Assembly (NCBI GenBank): GCA_002308615.1
Contig: DBWC01000126.1
Location: 1 to 19,320 of the forward strand
Source: Clostridiales bacterium UBA1248
GTDB taxonomy: Bacteria; Bacillota; Clostridia; Oscillospirales; CAG-272
Direction: 5' to 3'
Length of the DNA stretch: 19,320 nucleotides
The position numbers and the translations under genes are program-made. Below, piece after piece: positions 1 to 6,631 of the stretch. The notes beneath the pieces are model-generated. The model did not search any database. It saw only the letters and a list, made by a program, of their open reading frames with translations, and was not told where the DNA came from. The first letter of the stretch is position 1, and every line of letters begins with the position of its first letter.

Positions 1-17
1 TAATCAGCTCCGAAGGA

Positions 18-78
18 GCGTCTTCATTAGCGTAAGCGTCTTCATTTTTCATTAGCCCGTTCCACGGGCGTCTTCATT
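18..78. repeat. Three copies of an 11-bp repeat among small hairpins
   Basis: The 11-mer GCGTCTTCATT occurs exactly at 18-28, 36-46 and 68-78, so the spacing is irregular (18 and 32 bp). Two copies directly follow a short hairpin: GCTCC-gaa-GGAGC at 7-19 and GCCCGT-tcc-ACGGGC at 55-69. The middle copy follows a weak GC-gtaa-GC fold. There is no coding potential. It looks like a small array of intergenic repeats whose left end lies outside the window. Function is unknown. Confidence 0.7.
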
Positions 79-131
79 TTCGGCGCGGCAACGATAGAAC
101 AAAAAACTTCCTTATCACGCCGCGCCGAAAA
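77..131. repeat. Perfect 13-bp inverted repeat with 29-nt loop
   Basis: TTTTCGGCGCGGC at 77-89 is the exact reverse complement of the bases at 119-131, separated by a 29-base A-rich loop. The stem is GC-rich and ends in T/A runs on both sides, so as RNA it could act as a terminator or as the ends of a small non-autonomous element. It starts inside the last copy of the 11-bp repeat. A T-rich stretch (141-151) lies just downstream on the plus strand. Nothing distinguishes a terminator of an upstream gene outside the window from a dispersed repeat. Confidence 0.7.
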
Positions 132-171
132 CGTCCGTGCTTTTTTCTTTTAAAAATCTCACAAAAACGGG

Positions 172-200
172 TTGATTTTTTTATCTTTTTATGTTACAAT
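172..200 (+). promoter_or_regulatory. Sigma-A type promoter for the GPH transporter
   Basis: TTGATT (172-177) and TACAAT (195-200) are separated by 17 bp, close to the housekeeping consensus. Transcription would start near 207, leaving a leader of about 24 bases that contains the ribosome binding site AAAGGA. Confidence 0.7.
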
Positions 201-230
201 GTGTTAAAGACAATGCGAAAGGATATAAAC

Positions 231-1643
231 ATGAAAAAAAAGATCACAAATAAGCTGCTGTGGCTGTTTGCCGTAGGTCAGTTCGGTTGGAGCCTGCTTT
301 CCGGTATCATTTCGACTTGGCTCGTACATCTTTACACGGGAAACACGGACGCCGGCAGTACAAACGGTATTTTCAGCGGCTTTATAACTCAGCATCCCAT
401 CCTTGCAAGCATCACGCTTTTCGGCGTTATAACCGCAGTAGGCAGGATCTTTGACGCGATAACCGACCCTCTCATAGCAAGCTGGTCAGACAGGAGCAAC
501 TACAAGGGCGGACGGCGCATACCGTTTATGAAAGTCATTGCGATACCTTTTGCGCTCGTCACGGTGGGCGTATTCGTTTTGCCGGTGACCTCGAACGTGA
601 TCGTAAACGACGTTATCATCTTTACGCTTCTGATGCTGTTTTATCTGTTTATGACTATATACTGCACGCCGTACAACGCTTTGATAGCCGAGTTGGGAGA
701 CACGCAGAAGCACAGGATAAACGTTTCAACCTATATTTCGTTTACATATATCGCCGGCTTTTCCGTTGCGACGTTCATGCCGAACCTCGCGGGACTGCTT
801 GAAGGCGCCGTCGGTCAGCAGGCGTCAATACGGTTTGCGATCGGCATACTTTCAGCCGTCGCCGCCGTGGCTATGATGATACCCGCGCTGTTCATAAAGG
901 AGCGCGATTACATAGACAGCAAGCCGGTCAAAACAAAAGCGTTCAAATCGCTTTTGGCAACGTTCAAGGACGGCCAGTTCCGCAGATTCGTATATTCGGA
1001 CGTTATATATTTCTTCGCAGTCACGCTGTTCCAGACAGGGCTTGCGGACTTTGAAACGAACCTTATGGGCATATCGTCAGACAAGACGTTTCTTCTGACC
1101 GTGCTTATGACGGTCGTAAGCCTTTCGCTTTATCCCGTAGTCAACCGACTTGCGCCGAAGCTCGGCAAAAAGAACATAATAATCGTCGGATTCTTCTCGT
1201 ATTCTGCGGTATTTCTGATCACAGCGTTATCGTCGCCAGCCGCCATCGGCTCCGTACACGTCTTCGGTATAATCGTCGCCGTTATGGCGGGCATACCGAT
1301 GGCTATACTCGGGATACTCCCGCAGGCGTGCGTCGCCGACGTATCGGAGCTTAACACGCTGAAAACGGGTGAGGACCGTTCCGGAATGTTCTTTGCTGCA
1401 AGAACGTTCGCAATGAAAATGGGCCAGGCTTTATCTATGCTTATATACACGTCCGTCACGGCGAAAAGGCTTGCTGAAAGCGGCGAGGAGGTCGTTACCT
1501 CCGGTCAGTACCGCACCGTCGCTTTTATAGCCACAGGCGCCTGTCTTGCCGGCGCGCTTCTCTTCTTCCTGTATAAAGAAAAGAAGATACTCAAAACCAT
1601 TACGGAGTTAAGAGAGAAAAAGGAAGCGCAGACCGAACAGTAA
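231..1643 (+). CDS. GPH-family (melibiose carrier-like) sugar:cation symporter
   Basis: A 470-residue polytopic membrane protein of the glycoside-pentoside-hexuronide branch of the major facilitator superfamily, with about 12 hydrophobic segments. The family signature sits at residues 71-98: GRIFDAITDP, then a short loop with WSDR and GGRRIP. Asp75 and Asp79 correspond, from memory of the family, to the helix II aspartates that form the cation site of MelB, so ion-coupled sugar uptake is likely. The sugar cannot be told from sequence. The ATG at 231 is chosen because AAAGGA lies 8 bases upstream; an in-frame GTG at 201 would start almost at the -10 box. The gene stands alone, with its own promoter and a terminator directly after the stop. 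Confidence 0.85.
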   Translation: MKKKITNKLLWLFAVGQFGWSLLSGIISTWLVHLYTGNTDAGSTNGIFSGFITQHPILASITLFGVITAVGRIFDAITDPLIASWSDRSNYKGGRRIPFMKVIAIPFALVTVGVFVLPVTSNVIVNDVIIFTLLMLFYLFMTIYCTPYNALIAELGDTQKHRINVSTYISFTYIAGFSVATFMPNLAGLLEGAVGQQASIRFAIGILSAVAAVAMMIPALFIKERDYIDSKPVKTKAFKSLLATFKDGQFRRFVYSDVIYFFAVTLFQTGLADFETNLMGISSDKTFLLTVLMTVVSLSLYPVVNRLAPKLGKKNIIIVGFFSYSAVFLITALSSPAAIGSVHVFGIIVAVMAGIPMAILGILPQACVADVSELNTLKTGEDRSGMFFAARTFAMKMGQALSMLIYTSVTAKRLAESGEEVVTSGQYRTVAFIATGACLAGALLFFLYKEKKILKTITELREKKEAQTEQ

Positions 1644-1655
1644 AAATCATAAATG

Positions 1656-1690
1656 AATCGGCGGGAGCTTGACCCCCGCCGATTTTTATT
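1656..1690 (+). terminator. Rho-independent terminator between convergent genes
   Basis: A perfect 10-bp stem (AATCGGCGGG at 1656-1665 with its complement at 1675-1684) encloses a 9-base loop and runs into TTTTTATT. It lies 12 bases after the transporter stop codon. Read from the minus strand the hairpin is the same but the T-tract is poorer, so it may also slow transcripts from the minus-strand operon ending at 1702. Confidence 0.85.
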
Positions 1691-1701
1691 ATCAATTCAA
1701 A

Positions 1702-2424
1702 TCATTCCAGTATATTCGTCGTTATATAGTCCGCGCCCCAGTCAGCGAATTTTTCGCCCAAGGCTTTATCATCGACTGTCCAGATATTAAGCTTTTTGCC
1801 CGCCGCTTTTATGCTGTCAAACACTTCCTTTGTTAGCGGAGGGTAGCAGATATCTATATCAAGATCATATTTATTGACAAATTCTTTTACGTCTTCGTTC
1901 CACTCTCCCGTAAGCAGCTGCGCGGGCTGATCCGGCAGAAATTCGCGCAGATATACGAGGTCTTGTCTGTGGAAAGAGATGAATACCGTCATATCAAGAT
2001 GATCAAGATCTTTTATAATATCAATTATCTCTTTGATATGCTCGCGCTCAAACGGCGTTTTCAGCTCCAGCACGGAGACTTTGCCGTATCTGTGACAGAT
2101 ATATATATAATCCTGAAGCGTCGGAACGCGAAGATCGGCTCTTTTTTCTCCGTCCATGTCGTATAGTAAAACGGACTGAAGCTCGGAAAGCGTTGATTTT
2201 TCAACGTCCGTATCGACGCCGGAAACGCGCGCGGTATTGCTGTCGTGTATGCAAACGTATTTTCCGTCCGCGGTCCTGTGGACGTCCGTTTCTATGCCGT
2301 AATATTTTTCACGGTTGCCCGCGGCGATGAAAGCCTGATTCGTGTTCTCCCTCTCAAGACCGCTTACGCCTCTGTGGGCGACCATTTTCGTGTTTTTGCT
2401 GTTTATCTTAACCGTCGTTTTCAT
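1702..2424 (-). CDS. Glycerophosphodiester phosphodiesterase (GDPD family)
   Basis: A 240-residue single-domain GDPD. These enzymes hydrolyse glycerophosphodiesters to glycerol-3-phosphate and an alcohol. The family pattern is complete: VAHRG with His17 and Arg18, ENT at residues 26-28, the metal-binding IETDV (Glu45, Asp47), HD at 60-61, the LELKT strand, and a C-terminal NIWTVDD followed by GADYITTN. There is no signal peptide, so it is probably cytosolic. The ATG at 2424 has GAAGGA 8 bases upstream and overlaps the preceding minus-strand gene by 17 bp, which implies co-translation. A second Met at residue 14 would also keep the whole domain. Glycerol-3-phosphate made here could feed the GlpK/GlpA-like route coded further along the window. 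Confidence 0.9.
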   Translation of the reverse strand: MKTTVKINSKNTKMVAHRGVSGLERENTNQAFIAAGNREKYYGIETDVHRTADGKYVCIHDSNTARVSGVDTDVEKSTLSELQSVLLYDMDGEKRADLRVPTLQDYIYICHRYGKVSVLELKTPFEREHIKEIIDIIKDLDHLDMTVFISFHRQDLVYLREFLPDQPAQLLTGEWNEDVKEFVNKYDLDIDICYPPLTKEVFDSIKAAGKKLNIWTVDDKALGEKFADWGADYITTNILE

Positions 2425-3193
2425 CGTTGTTATCCTTCACCTTTATCATCGGCGTCTCGTCCACTCTCGGAGGCTCGTACATCATGGTATTTCTCGGCTC
2501 CTCAAACGCGGCGGCAGGGATCTCGACCTTGCCGAGCATTTCGCGGCGGACAAATACGGACAGCGGCATACTCATATCGCAAACCATTTCATACCCGGAG
2601 AGCATATCCGGAGCTACGTCAAGCTGTGAAAACATACCGAGGTTTGAATTTGTGAGGTCTTCGTCCCTTAAAAACACTATTTCGGGCGAGGATCTGTACG
2701 CGAGTACGTGAAAGCTGCATTTCATTATCTCGGAGCCCTTATATCTGTACGATATGGCGTTTTTCTTTATTATCAGCGTTTCGTCCGTGCTTCCGTCCTT
2801 GCGCCATCTCACCCATTCACCCTGCAGACGCGGCAGATATTCTTTGTCAAGAACGAGCAGATTGTAAAACGGATCGTGATCGACCTTATGCAGAACGTAG
2901 CTGCTGTCGCCCATTATCGTATAATGCGTGTCCATGTGTATTTCGCCGTTTTCATAATAAAGCCCGGTTATGTACCACATCGGCTCGCCTTTGTACGTTT
3001 TTGCAAGAGTCGTCTCGCCTATCTCAAGCCCGGTCTTTTCTCCGCTTTCCAATTTTTTGCAGTCGTATTTTACGGTCGTTTCAAAAACGATCCGTTTTGA
3101 CGCGTCGCGCAGCGTGAATTTCTTATCACGTATTTCAAAATAATAGTGATATCCTTCTTCCCAATAGCCGTTTAATTTTTCCGAATATTTCAT
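2408..3193 (-). CDS. Unrecognised protein with an internal duplication
   Basis: A 261-residue protein that I cannot assign to a family. It has no signal peptide and no membrane segment, and it is rich in aromatic and charged residues in alternating, beta-strand-like runs. It seems to contain two related halves, each opening with a basic-Leu-x-Gly-x-Trp motif: KLNGYWEEG (residues 7-15) and RLQGEWVRW (about 122-130). Each is followed by about 80 residues of predicted strands. A compact lipocalin- or immunity-like beta fold would fit, but this is inference. The C-terminus after about residue 225 is proline- and acid-rich and probably disordered. The start at 3193 has AAGGTGAT just upstream. Its stop overlaps the start of the phosphodiesterase gene by 17 bp. 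Confidence 0.75.
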   Translation of the reverse strand: MKYSEKLNGYWEEGYHYYFEIRDKKFTLRDASKRIVFETTVKYDCKKLESGEKTGLEIGETTLAKTYKGEPMWYITGLYYENGEIHMDTHYTIMGDSSYVLHKVDHDPFYNLLVLDKEYLPRLQGEWVRWRKDGSTDETLIIKKNAISYRYKGSEIMKCSFHVLAYRSSPEIVFLRDEDLTNSNLGMFSQLDVAPDMLSGYEMVCDMSMPLSVFVRREMLGKVEIPAAAFEEPRNTMMYEPPRVDETPMIKVKDNNDENDG

Positions 3194-3209
3194 AAATCAC
3201 CTTTTTTCT

Positions 3210-3233
3210 CGGGAGGGGAGACCCCTCCCCTAC
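3210..3233. repeat. REP-like GC palindrome
   Basis: GGGAGGGG (3211-3218), loop AGA, CCCCTCCC (3222-3229), then CTACG. Read on the minus strand it begins CGTAGGGG, a signature I recall from short palindromes scattered between genes in many gut Clostridia. In the minus transcript the stem is followed by purines, not uridines, so it is unlikely to be an intrinsic terminator; it may stabilise or process the mRNA. Confidence 0.65.
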
Positions 3234-3245
3234 GAATTTAAATTA

Positions 3246-4190
3246 TCAATAAAAAGTTGCTACAGGATCAGCCGGGGCTTCCGTCGGTTTTATGCTTATG
3301 ACCGAAAGCACGGGTCCTTTTCTGCCGTAAACGCGGCAGTTCTTGATACTGATCTTCGCCGTTATATCATACCATTTATCCGACTCTGCGTTTTCGGCTC
3401 CGTTCTCGCAGTATAAGCCGCTGAATCTTATATCCTCGACGCAGCACGTCATAACCGGTCTGCCGATTATGAAGCCTCCCTTCGGCAACTGGGGAGTTTT
3501 GCTTACCATACCCTTGAAGCTTACTGTTTTTCCGTCGTACTGCGACGTATTTTCCGCAAAGTCGCGGTATAAGAGCGCGTAGTCACGGTCTTCAACGGTG
3601 ATTATCGGAGCGTTCACGTCGAACGGCAGCGGGTCTTCTATATCGTCGTACGCCGCCTGACCGTTCGTTTTTTCATAGAATATCTCCGCGCGGCGTGTTA
3701 CTCCGCGTACGAGCTTGTGAAGCTTCTGTATATCCTCGTCCGGCGCGCAGCGGTTGAAAACGACCATATCCGCGCCGGTGAATTTATCAACGACGAGATT
3801 GCGTATATTGGCGTTGTAAACTTCTATCAGAGACGCGTCGTTGAAGCTCATTTCCTGACAGATGAACCAGTTTTCAGGCAGCGCCTGAACAAGCTCCGAT
3901 ATCAGCCACATACCGTTATATTCGATCATAACGCGAGTGGCTTTGTATTTTGCGCGCAGAGCCTCCAGCTTGTCCGGATTCATTTTTTTCTTGTCGTCTA
4001 TCTGCTCGATATAGATATCATTTGACGCAAAAGTTTTGGGATAAAGCTCCTCCTCGCCTTCCTCAAACTGTATAACGAGCGTTTTATCGCGTTTGTCGTC
4101 AAAAAAGCTCTTATCGCACAGCGTTTCCTGTAAAAACTTCGTCTTTCCGGCATCCAGAAATCCAGTGAAAAGATATACGGGTATATCCAT
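3246..4190 (-). CDS. CobW-like GTPase fused to a YcgQ/DUF1980-like C-terminal domain
   Basis: A 314-residue protein. Residues 1-175 are a CobW/COG0523-like P-loop domain: GFLDAGKT (10-17) is the Walker A motif. However, the CxCC metal motif of standard CobW proteins is missing, IEYNG (89-93) replaces the usual IEPSG, and the base-recognition motif reads FNRC (145-148). After a linker with DIEDPLPFDV, residues about 200-314 resemble the C-terminal domain of YcgQ/TIGR03943 proteins: DGKTVSFKG, PKGGFIIGRPVMTCC with the Cys249-Cys250 pair, then FSGLYC. B. subtilis YcgQ and the CobW-type YciC belong to the zinc response, as far as I recall, so a metal role is inferred. The ATG at 4190 has AAGGAG at a 6-base distance. 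A GTG at 4211 overlapping the upstream stop is the alternative start. It follows the other CobW gene by 17 bases. Confidence 0.8.
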   Translation of the reverse strand: MDIPVYLFTGFLDAGKTKFLQETLCDKSFFDDKRDKTLVIQFEEGEEELYPKTFASNDIYIEQIDDKKKMNPDKLEALRAKYKATRVMIEYNGMWLISELVQALPENWFICQEMSFNDASLIEVYNANIRNLVVDKFTGADMVVFNRCAPDEDIQKLHKLVRGVTRRAEIFYEKTNGQAAYDDIEDPLPFDVNAPIITVEDRDYALLYRDFAENTSQYDGKTVSFKGMVSKTPQLPKGGFIIGRPVMTCCVEDIRFSGLYCENGAENAESDKWYDITAKISIKNCRVYGRKGPVLSVISIKPTEAPADPVATFY

Positions 4191-4207
4191 TTTGTTCTCC
4201 TTGCTGA

Positions 4208-5434
4208 TCACGCTTTAAAAAGCGTCTCAAGTCCTTTTTTGTTCAAGCCCGTGCCTATCACACAGAGCTTTCCTATAACGTCCGCCGTGCCGGTACGCAC
4301 TTCCTTTTCGCCCGGAACGTAGTCGAAATGTATCCACGCTCCGTCTTTGCCGGCGACGATACCCTTTGCGCGCAGGACCATGCCATAGCGGCCGGTCATA
4401 AGCTCGTCAAGGCAGTCTTCTATATTGCTTATCGTGAATTTATCGGACGTTTCCATGCCCCAGCTCGTAAACACCTCGTCCGCGTCGTGATCGTTGTCGT
4501 GGTGATGACGGTGATGACATTCACATTCCGGATCGTCACATTCTTCGTCATCGTCGTGGTGATGGTGGTGATGGTGATGTTCGTGTTCGTCGTCATCGTC
4601 GTCATCGTCGTCATGGTGGTGATGACATTCACATTCCGGATCGTCGCATTCTTCATCGTCGTCATGGTGGTGATGGTGATGGTGATGTTCGTGTTCGTCG
4701 TCATCGTCGTGGTGGTGATGACATTCACATTCCGGATCGTCACATTCTTCATCATCGTCGTGGTGGTGATGATGGTGGTGATGGTGCGCGTCTTTTTCTT
4801 TTTGTTCTTCAAGCAGGTGTTTAAGCTCCGCCTCAAGCGTGTTTTTCTTTTCAAGCGTCTGCAGGATGACCGCTCCGTCAAGCTGATCCCACGGCGTCGT
4901 TATAAGCGACGCGTCCTTGTTGAGCGAACGGATTATTTCCACGGCTTCGTCAAGCTTTTCCGGCTTTATACCGTCCGTTCTCGACAAGATTACGGACGAC
5001 GCGAATTCTATCTGATTGCGGTAGAATTCCTCAAAATTCTTCATATACATTTTGCATTTCGACGCGTCTATGACCGTGGTGAATGCGTTAAGTTCAAGTC
5101 CTTCCACTCCCGCGTCCTGTACGGCGCGTATGACGTCTGAAAGCTTGCCGACGCCGGACGGCTCAATAACTATCCTGTCCGGGTCATAGTCCGCTTTTAC
5201 CTGCGCGAGCGCCTTGCCGAAATCGCCGACGAGACTGCAGCAGATGCAGCCGGAGTTCATCTCCGTTATCTGTATACCGGCTTCCTTTAAAAATCCGCCG
5301 TCTATACCTATTTTACCGAATTCGTTTTCTATTACGACGATCATCTCGCCTTTATACGCTTCTTTGATCAGTTTTTTTATCAGCGTTGTTTTACCCGCTC
5401 CTAAAAATCCCGAAAATATATCTACTTTTGTCAT
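4208..5434 (-). CDS. CobW/COG0523 GTPase with His/Asp/Cys-rich metal-binding insert
   Basis: A 408-residue metal-chaperone-type GTPase. The G domain shows GFLGAGKTT (9-17), the ENEFG segment (37-40), the hallmark metal motif CICC (Cys63, Cys65, Cys66), IEPSGVGK (90-97) and SRTD (151-154). Residues 217-319 are an insert of histidine and aspartate runs with three copies of the module DDDEECDDPECECHH. The CobW C-terminal domain follows at about 327-408 (FTSWGMETS to LETLFKA). COG0523 proteins hand metal, often zinc, to client enzymes using GTP; His-rich inserts bind zinc, cobalt or nickel, so the metal here is unproven. The ATG at 5434 is preferred (GGAGG 5 bases upstream); the frame is open to 5491, but that would run through the promoter. 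First gene of the minus-strand operon. Confidence 0.92.
   Translation of the reverse strand: MTKVDIFSGFLGAGKTTLIKKLIKEAYKGEMIVVIENEFGKIGIDGGFLKEAGIQITEMNSGCICCSLVGDFGKALAQVKADYDPDRIVIEPSGVGKLSDVIRAVQDAGVEGLELNAFTTVIDASKCKMYMKNFEEFYRNQIEFASSVILSRTDGIKPEKLDEAVEIIRSLNKDASLITTPWDQLDGAVILQTLEKKNTLEAELKHLLEEQKEKDAHHHHHHHHHDDDEECDDPECECHHHHDDDDEHEHHHHHHHHDDDEECDDPECECHHHHDDDDDDDDEHEHHHHHHHHDDDEECDDPECECHHRHHHDNDHDADEVFTSWGMETSDKFTISNIEDCLDELMTGRYGMVLRAKGIVAGKDGAWIHFDYVPGEKEVRTGTADVIGKLCVIGTGLNKKGLETLFKA
4478..4786 (-). repeat. In-frame tandem repeat coding the metal-binding insert
   Basis: Three near-identical in-frame units. A landmark 20-mer beginning GACATTCACATTCC on the plus strand starts at 4516, 4624 and 4720, giving periods of 108 and 96 bp (36 and 32 codons). 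The 12-bp difference is four extra aspartate codons in the middle copy, typical of slippage. Lengths of the His and Asp runs also differ between units. Expansion or loss in multiples of 3 would keep the frame and change metal capacity. Confidence 0.9.
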
Positions 5435-5449
5435 AATTGCCTCCGTATA

Positions 5450-5465
5450 ATTATTCGACAATAAT
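5450..5465. promoter_or_regulatory. Dyad at the CobW operon start site, candidate operator
   Basis: ATTATT-cgac-AATAAT is a perfect 6-bp inverted repeat. It overlaps the end of the -10 box and the predicted start of the CobW transcript, a place where a metal-responsive repressor could block transcription. The sequence is AT-rich and not a clear match to the B. subtilis Zur box, so the regulator is unknown and chance is possible. Confidence 0.35.
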
Positions 5466-5491
5466 ATATCATCATTATTTTCATAAAACAA
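5463..5491 (-). promoter_or_regulatory. Promoter of the tandem CobW operon
   Basis: On the minus strand TTGTTT (5491-5486) and TATATT (5468-5463) are 17 bp apart. The start point would be near 5456, about 20 bases before the ATG. It faces the plus-strand promoter at 5535-5563 across the same intergenic region. Confidence 0.55.
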
Positions 5492-5534
5492 GCGCGGTTA
5501 TGTTAAATTTTATCGTGTATTTACATATAAACTC

Positions 5535-5563
5535 TTGATTTTTATCAGATATCAATATATAAT
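5535..5563 (+). promoter_or_regulatory. Promoter of the plus-strand gene set starting at 5592
   Basis: TTGATT (5535-5540) and a perfect TATAAT (5558-5563) with a 17-bp spacer. Start expected near 5570, with GGAGG at 5582-5586 in a short leader. Confidence 0.75.
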
Positions 5564-5574
5564 TATGATAATAA
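5560..5574. promoter_or_regulatory. Fur-family-like 7-1-7 dyad over the plus-strand start site
   Basis: TAATTAT-g-ATAATAA: six of seven positions in the two arms are complementary around one central base, the 7-1-7 layout of Fur/Zur/PerR operators. It overlaps the -10 box and the predicted start. The region is very AT-rich, so this is only a candidate. Confidence 0.3.
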
Positions 5575-5591
5575 TATTTACGGAGGTCAAA

Positions 5592-6569
5592 ATGAGCGAC
5601 AGAAAGGTTATAACGGATATCGCGGAACTGATCGGCGATATTGCAAAAACGTATGCAAACGACGCGATTTGCTCCGATATGCTCATATCGTCGTATAAAG
5701 CCGTATGCGGCGACCCGGAGCTTTCCGACAACGAGAAAAGGTATTTTGACGACGCTTTGGGCGGCACTCTCGCGCTGCTTGATCAGGTACGGAATCCGCA
5801 GATATTCGACACGGAAGAAAAGAGAGCTTTAAAGCTGTTTTTCTGCCCGTCATCGCGCGCTGTCCCGGAATCGTTAAAAGGCGGAAACGCGGAAAAAGAG
5901 GACGCATATTACAAAAGAGCCGCCGTTTTGTGTCCTGAGCTTTTTAAAGACGGAACGCATTTTGAAAAGCTTATAAAGCTTTACGAAAACGGTTTTCCAA
6001 CGCGCATAACAAAGGTTTACGCGGATCCTTTTACGGCGCTTTATCACGCCTGCGAAGGTGAAGAAGACGCAGAAATATACGTTTTCGCCGTACCGTACTG
6101 TGAGATATCGTATCCGGACAGCGACCGGGCGCTTATGCTCTCGTGTCTGCCGAAGCTGTCTCTTGCCAAAAAGCGCGACCTGCTCGAGTCGTCTTACGCT
6201 TCGCTTTTAATAAAAAGATTTCAGCAGCTCAAAGGCGGCTCGCGTTATCTTGACGACGCGCCGGAGGAGCTTTATAAGGAGATCACAACGGAAAAACCGT
6301 TTTTCCGCCGCGATATAGACCCCGCGGATCTGCTGAAGCCGCTGTTCGTTTCACCCTACGGCAAGCAGGATAAGGCTTATATAATAAGCGGTCTTTGCGT
6401 AAACGAAAAGGAAGCAACCGGAAGGCTCGGCGCCATGAACGTCGGCTGTTACACCGTGTCCGACAGGCAAAAGCTTTTATCCGAGCTTGAGCTGTTGGGA
6501 TTTGACGGCGCGCGCTTTTGCAAGGACGGATCCGACGCGGCAAAGTATCTGAAAAATAATATAAGATAA
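5592..6569 (+). CDS. Unrecognised cytosolic protein
   Basis: A 325-residue soluble protein with no signal peptide, membrane segment or motif that I recognise. The N-terminal 220 residues look mainly helical, with many Ala, Leu, Lys and Asp. The segment FFRRDIDPADLLKPLF at about 254-269 precedes a C-terminal part with more strand-like runs (KAYIISGLCV, GAMNVGCYTV). The ATG at 5592 follows GGAGG by 5 bases and is much better placed than the in-frame codons from 5535, which lie in the promoter. It is transcribed divergently from the CobW operon, with similarly built promoter regions 95 bp apart, so co-regulation is possible. tspO begins 62 bases downstream. Confidence 0.75.
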   Translation: MSDRKVITDIAELIGDIAKTYANDAICSDMLISSYKAVCGDPELSDNEKRYFDDALGGTLALLDQVRNPQIFDTEEKRALKLFFCPSSRAVPESLKGGNAEKEDAYYKRAAVLCPELFKDGTHFEKLIKLYENGFPTRITKVYADPFTALYHACEGEEDAEIYVFAVPYCEISYPDSDRALMLSCLPKLSLAKKRDLLESSYASLLIKRFQQLKGGSRYLDDAPEELYKEITTEKPFFRRDIDPADLLKPLFVSPYGKQDKAYIISGLCVNEKEATGRLGAMNVGCYTVSDRQKLLSELELLGFDGARFCKDGSDAAKYLKNNIR

Positions 6570-6631
6570 CGAATAAACCGATTTGCCCCTTGCATATAAT
6601 ACCGGTAAAGTATTATTTGCACGAGGTAAAT

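Noticed and set aside
4478..4786. Tandem repeat considered as a CRISPR array
   Set aside because: The units are in-frame coding repeats without unique spacers and translate to His/Asp/Cys modules.
4429..4881. Minus-strand frame of Thr, Met, Ile and Asn repeats inside the CobW gene
   Set aside because: A frame-shifted reading of the same tandem repeat, overlapping the real frame on the same strand.
4328..5140. Long plus-strand open frame rich in Val, Met and Phe opposite the CobW gene
   Set aside because: It is the antisense reading of the His/Asp repeat and flanking CobW gene. Its low-complexity Val/Met composition comes from GTG/ATG complements of CAC/CAT. No ribosome site or family match.
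6570..6631. Separate promoter for tspO
   Set aside because: TATAAT is present at 6595-6600, but no -35 box lies 16-18 bp upstream, so read-through from the 5535 promoter is at least as likely.
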